Positions 60,375 through 64,000 of a stretch of 64,000 nucleotides of DNA are shown piece after piece. The DNA is from Streptomyces sp. NBC_01283 (GTDB lineage Bacteria; Actinomycetota; Actinomycetes; Streptomycetales; Streptomycetaceae): assembly GCF_041435335.1 (NCBI RefSeq), contig NZ_CP108430.1, forward strand, positions 8,280,001 to 8,344,000, read 5' to 3'. The position numbers and the translations under genes are program-made. Below the pieces are notes generated by a model, which saw only the letters and a program-made list of their open reading frames with translations, had not been told where the DNA came from and made no database searches. The first letter of the stretch is position 1; each line of letters opens with the position of its first letter.

Positions 60375-61625
60375 TCAGGAACGGCCGCCCGTGCCCTGCC
60401 CGTCGAGTGAATCCTCCGTGGCCGGGACCGGCTCCCGCTGAGGCGGCACAGACACCGTCGCCGTGGCTCTGCGGCTTCGGGAGAGCCGTGCGGCCACCGG
60501 CTGTGCGAAGCGTGCGGTCAGTGGGCCGACGATCACCAGGATCAGGACGTACGCCGTGGCCAGCGGGCCGAGCGAAGGTTCGATGCCCGCGGTGACGGCA
60601 AGACCCGCGATGACGATGGAGAACTCGCCGCGCGCCACCAGCGCACCACCGGCCCGCCACCGTCCCTTGACGGAGATCTTGGCGCGGCGGGCCGCCCAGT
60701 ACCCCGTGGCGATCTTCGTGCACGCCGTCACGACGGCGAGCGCGAGCGCGGGCAGCAGCACCGGCGGAATGCTCGCAGGATCCGTGTGCAGGCCGAAGAA
60801 GACGAAGAAGACGGCGGCGAACAGGTCCCGCAGCGGCGCGAGGAGGCTGTGCGCGCCCTCGGCGACCTCGCCGGACAGCGCGATGCCGACCAGGAACGCC
60901 CCGACGGCGGCGGAGACCTGGAGCTGCTGCGCGATGCCGGCGACCAGGATCGTCAGACCGAGGACGACCAGGAGCAGCTTCTCGGGGTCGTCGCTCGACA
61001 CGAAGCGCGAGATGACGCGGCCGTAGCGCACGGCGAGGAAGAGGACCAGACCGGCCGCCCCGAGCGCGATGCCCAGCGTGAGACTGCCCGCGGCCCAGCC
61101 GACACCGGCCAGCAGGGCGGTGATGATGGGCAGATATACCGCCATCGCCAGGTCTTCGAGGACCAGGATGCTGAGGATGACGGGTGTCTCGCGGTTGCCG
61201 AGGCGGCCCAGGTCGTTCAGGACCTTCGCGATGACCCCGGACGACGAGATCCAGGTGACGCCCGCGAGCACGACGGCGGCGACGGGACCCCAGCCCATCA
61301 GCAGTGCGGCGATCGCGCCCGGCACGGCGTTCAGCCCCATGTCGACGAGACCGGCCGGGTACTGCGTCTTGAGATTGCTGACCAGATCGCTCGCGGTGTA
61401 TTCGAGCCCCAGCATCAGCAGCAGCAGGATCACGCCGATCTCGGCGCCGATCGCGACGAACTCCTCACTGGCGCCCAGGGGAAGCAGCCCGCCCTCGCCG
61501 AACGCGAGCCCGGCGAGCAGATAGAGGGGGATCGGGGAGAAGCGGAACCGTCCGGCGAATCTGCCGAGCAGTCCGAGCGCGAGAATGATCGCACCGAATT
61601 CGATCAGGAAGACAGCGGAGTGCAT
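60375..61625 (-). CDS. CPA2-family cation:proton antiporter
   Basis: A 416-residue antiporter with about 12 membrane helices. The helix bundle includes LLMLGLEYTASDL, the DLAMAVYLPIITALLAG region, and the GRVISRF loop. It exchanges K+ or Na+ for protons, as KefB/KhtU do. ATG 61625 has GGGAG about 7 bases upstream and lies 4 bases after the TrkA-C gene stop. The C-terminal tail is polar and lacks its own RCK domain, which the neighbour supplies. Confidence 0.92.
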   Translation of the reverse strand: MHSAVFLIEFGAIILALGLLGRFAGRFRFSPIPLYLLAGLAFGEGGLLPLGASEEFVAIGAEIGVILLLLMLGLEYTASDLVSNLKTQYPAGLVDMGLNAVPGAIAALLMGWGPVAAVVLAGVTWISSSGVIAKVLNDLGRLGNRETPVILSILVLEDLAMAVYLPIITALLAGVGWAAGSLTLGIALGAAGLVLFLAVRYGRVISRFVSSDDPEKLLLVVLGLTILVAGIAQQLQVSAAVGAFLVGIALSGEVAEGAHSLLAPLRDLFAAVFFVFFGLHTDPASIPPVLLPALALAVVTACTKIATGYWAARRAKISVKGRWRAGGALVARGEFSIVIAGLAVTAGIEPSLGPLATAYVLILVIVGPLTARFAQPVAARLSRSRRATATVSVPPQREPVPATEDSLDGQGTGGRS

Positions 61626-61629
61626 CGAA

Positions 61630-62115
61630 TCACTCCCGCCCGAGTATCGCGGCGGCGCTCTCCACACCCTCGCGGGTGCCGATCACGATGAGCGTGTCCC
61701 CGCCCGCGAGGCGGAAGTCCGGCGCGGGCGACGGAATGGCCTCGGCCCTGCGCAGCACGGCCACGATGGACGCACCGGTCTCGGTGCGCATCTGCGTCTC
61801 GCCGAGCACCCGCCCGTTCCAGTGCGAGGAGCCCGCCACCTCGATGCGCTCGGCGACGAGGCCGAGGTCGGTGGTGTGCAGGAGGTTCGGGCTGTGGTGC
61901 GAGGGCATCAGCGCGTCGATCAGCGCGTCCGCCTCGCCCGAACTCAGCCGTAGCGAGAGCGCGCACTCGTCGGGGTCGTCGGCACGGTAGGCGCTGAGGG
62001 TGCGCGCACCGTCCCGGTGCGCGACGACCGAGAGCTGGCGATGTTCTCGGGTGGTCAGGTCGTACCGGATGCCGATGCCTGGGAGTGGCGTCTGGCTGAG
62101 ACGTGAAGCGGACAC
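61630..62115 (-). CDS. TrkA-C domain regulatory subunit of the antiporter
   Basis: A 161-residue soluble protein. The C-terminal 70 residues form a TrkA-C (RCK-C) fold (AGGDTLIVIGTREGVESAA). The first half is a KhtT-like N-terminal domain. KhtT-type subunits gate the antiporter in response to pH and nucleotides. GTG 62115 is chosen for AGGGGA 6 bases upstream. It precedes the antiporter gene with a 4-base gap, the same order as khtT-khtU. Confidence 0.9.
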   Translation of the reverse strand: MSASRLSQTPLPGIGIRYDLTTREHRQLSVVAHRDGARTLSAYRADDPDECALSLRLSSGEADALIDALMPSHHSPNLLHTTDLGLVAERIEVAGSSHWNGRVLGETQMRTETGASIVAVLRRAEAIPSPAPDFRLAGGDTLIVIGTREGVESAAAILGRE

Positions 62116-62223
62116 AGCTCTTCCCCTAGTTGCTGATTGGCTGGTGGGCGTCAATACGGCGTTAAGGTCACCCTATAGGCCCGTTCTTTGCCAGAACTTG
62201 GTGGTAGAGGTCCCGCTCCGGGG

Positions 62224-63765
62224 CTATGGCTCGCGCTCCGCCAACACCGTCTCGACGGAATCGGCTTCCGTGGGCGACTTGTCCTCCCGATAGCGGACGA
62301 CCCGGGCGAAGCGGAGCGTCACGCCGGCCGGATAGCGGGTGGACTTCTGCAGCCCGTCGTAGGCGATCTCGACGACGAGTTCCGGGCGTACGGTCACGAC
62401 GAAGCCGTCGTCGTCGACCGCGAGCTCCCGCAGCCGCTCTGTCTGCCAGGCGAGCATCGCGTCGGTCATGCCCTTGAAGGTCTTCCCGAGCATGGCGAAC
62501 GTCCCGTCCGGCCGCCGGGCGCCCAGATGGAGGTTGGAGAGCTTGCCGGTCCGCCGGCCGTGCCCCCACTCGGCGGCGAGGACGACGAGGTCCAGGGTGT
62601 GCACCGGCTTGACCTTCAGCCAGCTCGCACCGCGGCGCCCCGCGATGTACGGGGCGTCGAGGGCCTTGAGCACGACGCCCTCGTGGCCGCGGCGCAGGGT
62701 GTCGGCGAAGAACTCCTCCGCGGTGGCCACCTCCGCCTCGTCGGCGGGGTCGGCGACGACGGCGCGCCGCACCCGCATCGGCTCCGGGACGAGTCGCGCC
62801 AGCTGGGCGTGCCGCTCGGCGAACGGCAGATCGAGCAGATCCTGCCCTCCCGCGTACAGGGCGTCGAAGAAGACGGGGGAGACGGGGAGTTCGGCGGCGG
62901 CGGTGGTGACGTCGACGCGGGATCCGACCCGCCCGGCGATCTCCTGGAAGGGCCGGGGTCTGCCGTCACCGTCGAACGCGATGACCTCACCGTCGAGAAT
63001 GAAGGAATCCCCCGCCAACTCCATTGCGGCACGGGTGAGTTCGGGCAGCCGGTCGGTGATGTCGTCGAGGGTGCGGGTGTAGACGCGCACGTCGTCCCCG
63101 GCGCGGTGCACCTGGACGCGGATGCCGTCCAGCTTCTCCTCGACGGCGCACGGCCCGCCCAGTTTGGCGACGCCTTCGGTGACGGACGTGGCGCCGTGCG
63201 CGAGCATCGGCAGCACGGGCCGCCCGACGCTGAGCCGGAACTCGTCGAGCGCACTCGGCCCCCGCGCGAGCAGGGCCTCGGCGACGGGAGTCACCGCTCC
63301 CGCCAGCATCACCGCGCGGCGCACGGCGGCCGCCGGAGCCTCGGTCGCCCGGGCGAGCCCTTCCACGGCGATGGCGTCGAGCGCACCCTGCCTGACTTCC
63401 CCGGTGAGCAGCCCGACGAGGAACCGCTGCTCCTCTTCGGTGGCCGCACCCATCAGCTCCCGCACGAGCCGCTTGCGTTCGCCCTGGGATCCCTGCCCGG
63501 AGACGGCACCGATGGCGGTCAGGGCGCTGTCCGTGTCCTGGACGGTGAGGGTGGGCTCGACGGCGGCCGGGGGCGGCTCCTTCAGCAGGCTCCACCCGAT
63601 GCCCAGCCTGCCCTGCGGCAGGCGGCCCGCGAGGTAGGGAATGACGATGGGCGCATCGGCGGGGCCGGCCGCGCGGAAGAGATCGGCGAGGAGGGCGATC
63701 TTCTGCGAGCGGGCGGAGGTGGTGGCCACGGTGGCCGAGACGTGGGCGAGGCGGGCTAGGAGCAT
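62224..63765 (-). CDS. ligB: ATP-dependent DNA ligase (LigB-type)
   Basis: A 513-residue ligase. An N-terminal DNA-binding domain (about 1-190), the adenylation domain with Lys211 in EEKLDGIRVQVHR, and a C-terminal OB-fold domain are present in order; motifs III-V follow (DGEVIAFDGDGRP, FDALY, EGVVLKALDAPY). It seals nicks using ATP. It is an auxiliary ligase; the essential NAD-dependent LigA lies elsewhere. AAGGA precedes the ATG by 7 bases. Transcribed alone, divergent from the gene at 63933. Confidence 0.95.
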   Translation of the reverse strand: MLLARLAHVSATVATTSARSQKIALLADLFRAAGPADAPIVIPYLAGRLPQGRLGIGWSLLKEPPPAAVEPTLTVQDTDSALTAIGAVSGQGSQGERKRLVRELMGAATEEEQRFLVGLLTGEVRQGALDAIAVEGLARATEAPAAAVRRAVMLAGAVTPVAEALLARGPSALDEFRLSVGRPVLPMLAHGATSVTEGVAKLGGPCAVEEKLDGIRVQVHRAGDDVRVYTRTLDDITDRLPELTRAAMELAGDSFILDGEVIAFDGDGRPRPFQEIAGRVGSRVDVTTAAAELPVSPVFFDALYAGGQDLLDLPFAERHAQLARLVPEPMRVRRAVVADPADEAEVATAEEFFADTLRRGHEGVVLKALDAPYIAGRRGASWLKVKPVHTLDLVVLAAEWGHGRRTGKLSNLHLGARRPDGTFAMLGKTFKGMTDAMLAWQTERLRELAVDDDGFVVTVRPELVVEIAYDGLQKSTRYPAGVTLRFARVVRYREDKSPTEADSVETVLAEREP

Positions 63766-63810
63766 GCGTTGTCCTTTCCCCGATCGGGCCCCTTCCTGAA
63801 ACAGGCAGCC

Positions 63811-63824
63811 GTGACGTAAGTCAC
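63811..63824. promoter_or_regulatory. Inverted repeat in the divergent region left of the last gene
   Basis: GTGAC-GTAA-GTCAC, flanked by outer GAAAC (63798) and GTTTC (63827). It may be an operator for either flanking gene. Confidence 0.4.
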
Positions 63825-63932
63825 AAGTTTCGGCTCGTGTGTCGCGTAATGAACCGCCCCTCCGCGGACTCGAACAGATACGGAAGAAGGCAGCGCGAGC
63901 AGCGTCAGCTGCGCCAGAACAGGAGTCCGATC

Positions 63933-64000
63933 ATGGCCGTCACCCTTGAGCAGCCCGCCCGCGCCTGCCTGGTCACTCCCGAAGGGCGCGAGCGTGTGCT
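63933..64000 (+). CDS. Unidentified protein, first 22 codons (3-prime end outside window)
   Basis: ATG with AGGAG 7 bases upstream. The visible start reads MAVTLEQPARACLVTPEGRE and has no recognisable motif or signal peptide. Too short to assign a family. Confidence 0.6.
   Translation, partial: MAVTLEQPARACLVTPEGRERV

Overview
The window is high-GC DNA with GTG and TTG starts, purine-rich ribosome binding sites and many ATGA/GTGA stop-start overlaps. The protein families (AfsA-type enzyme, modular PKS, SpoIIE-type phosphatases, Tat lipoprotein sugar binding proteins) point to a chromosomal region of Streptomyces or a close relative. No rRNA, tRNA, CRISPR array or insertion sequence was recognised. 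There are about 50 genes, two of them cut by the window edges.

Left flank (1-5210): the end of an NsdA-like TPR protein, a PAS-SpoIIE phosphatase with two rare TTA codons, a NarL-type response regulator with its histidine kinase, and a decayed ABC ATPase gene.

Biosynthetic cluster (5256-32371): a lipid-primed type I PKS locus. A fatty acyl-AMP ligase probably loads a fatty acid onto an ACP. PKS1 (ACP-KS-AT-DH-KR-ACP, methylmalonyl-type AT) and PKS2 (KS-AT-ACP-TE, malonyl-type AT, no reduction) would add an alpha-methyl-enoyl unit and then a beta-keto unit. Around them lie a desaturase, a mycolic/cyclopropane-type methyltransferase, two SDRs, an NAD-dependent acyl reductase/epimerase-like protein, three FAD enzymes, an AfsA-type butenolide synthase, two KAS III proteins (one lacking the catalytic His), an Asp-nucleophile hydrolase, a discrete ACP, a PPTase and a GerE-only regulator. 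I do not recognise this combination as a known pathway.

Accessory genes (32671-37238): an arsenic island (arsC, acr3 and arsR divergent from arsM), then two small secreted proteins, one resembling ETX/aerolysin pore formers and one a beta-gamma-crystallin.

Amino-sugar polymer locus (37427-46955): two secreted GH114 proteins (endo-alpha-1,4-polygalactosaminidase family), a SIS sugar isomerase/deaminase, a GH4 alpha-glycosidase, a PfkB kinase, an ABC sugar importer and a divergent DeoR repressor. Together they look like a complete polygalactosamine (fungal galactosaminogalactan or Pel-like) utilisation system.

Right flank (46990-64000): a HemC paralogue, a GNAT acetyltransferase, two tandem DHA2 exporters, a VOC protein, a five-gene peptide ABC importer operon ending in a gamma-glutamyltranspeptidase, a small DUF1272 protein, a CPA2 antiporter with its TrkA-C subunit, an ATP-dependent DNA ligase and the first codons of an unidentified gene.
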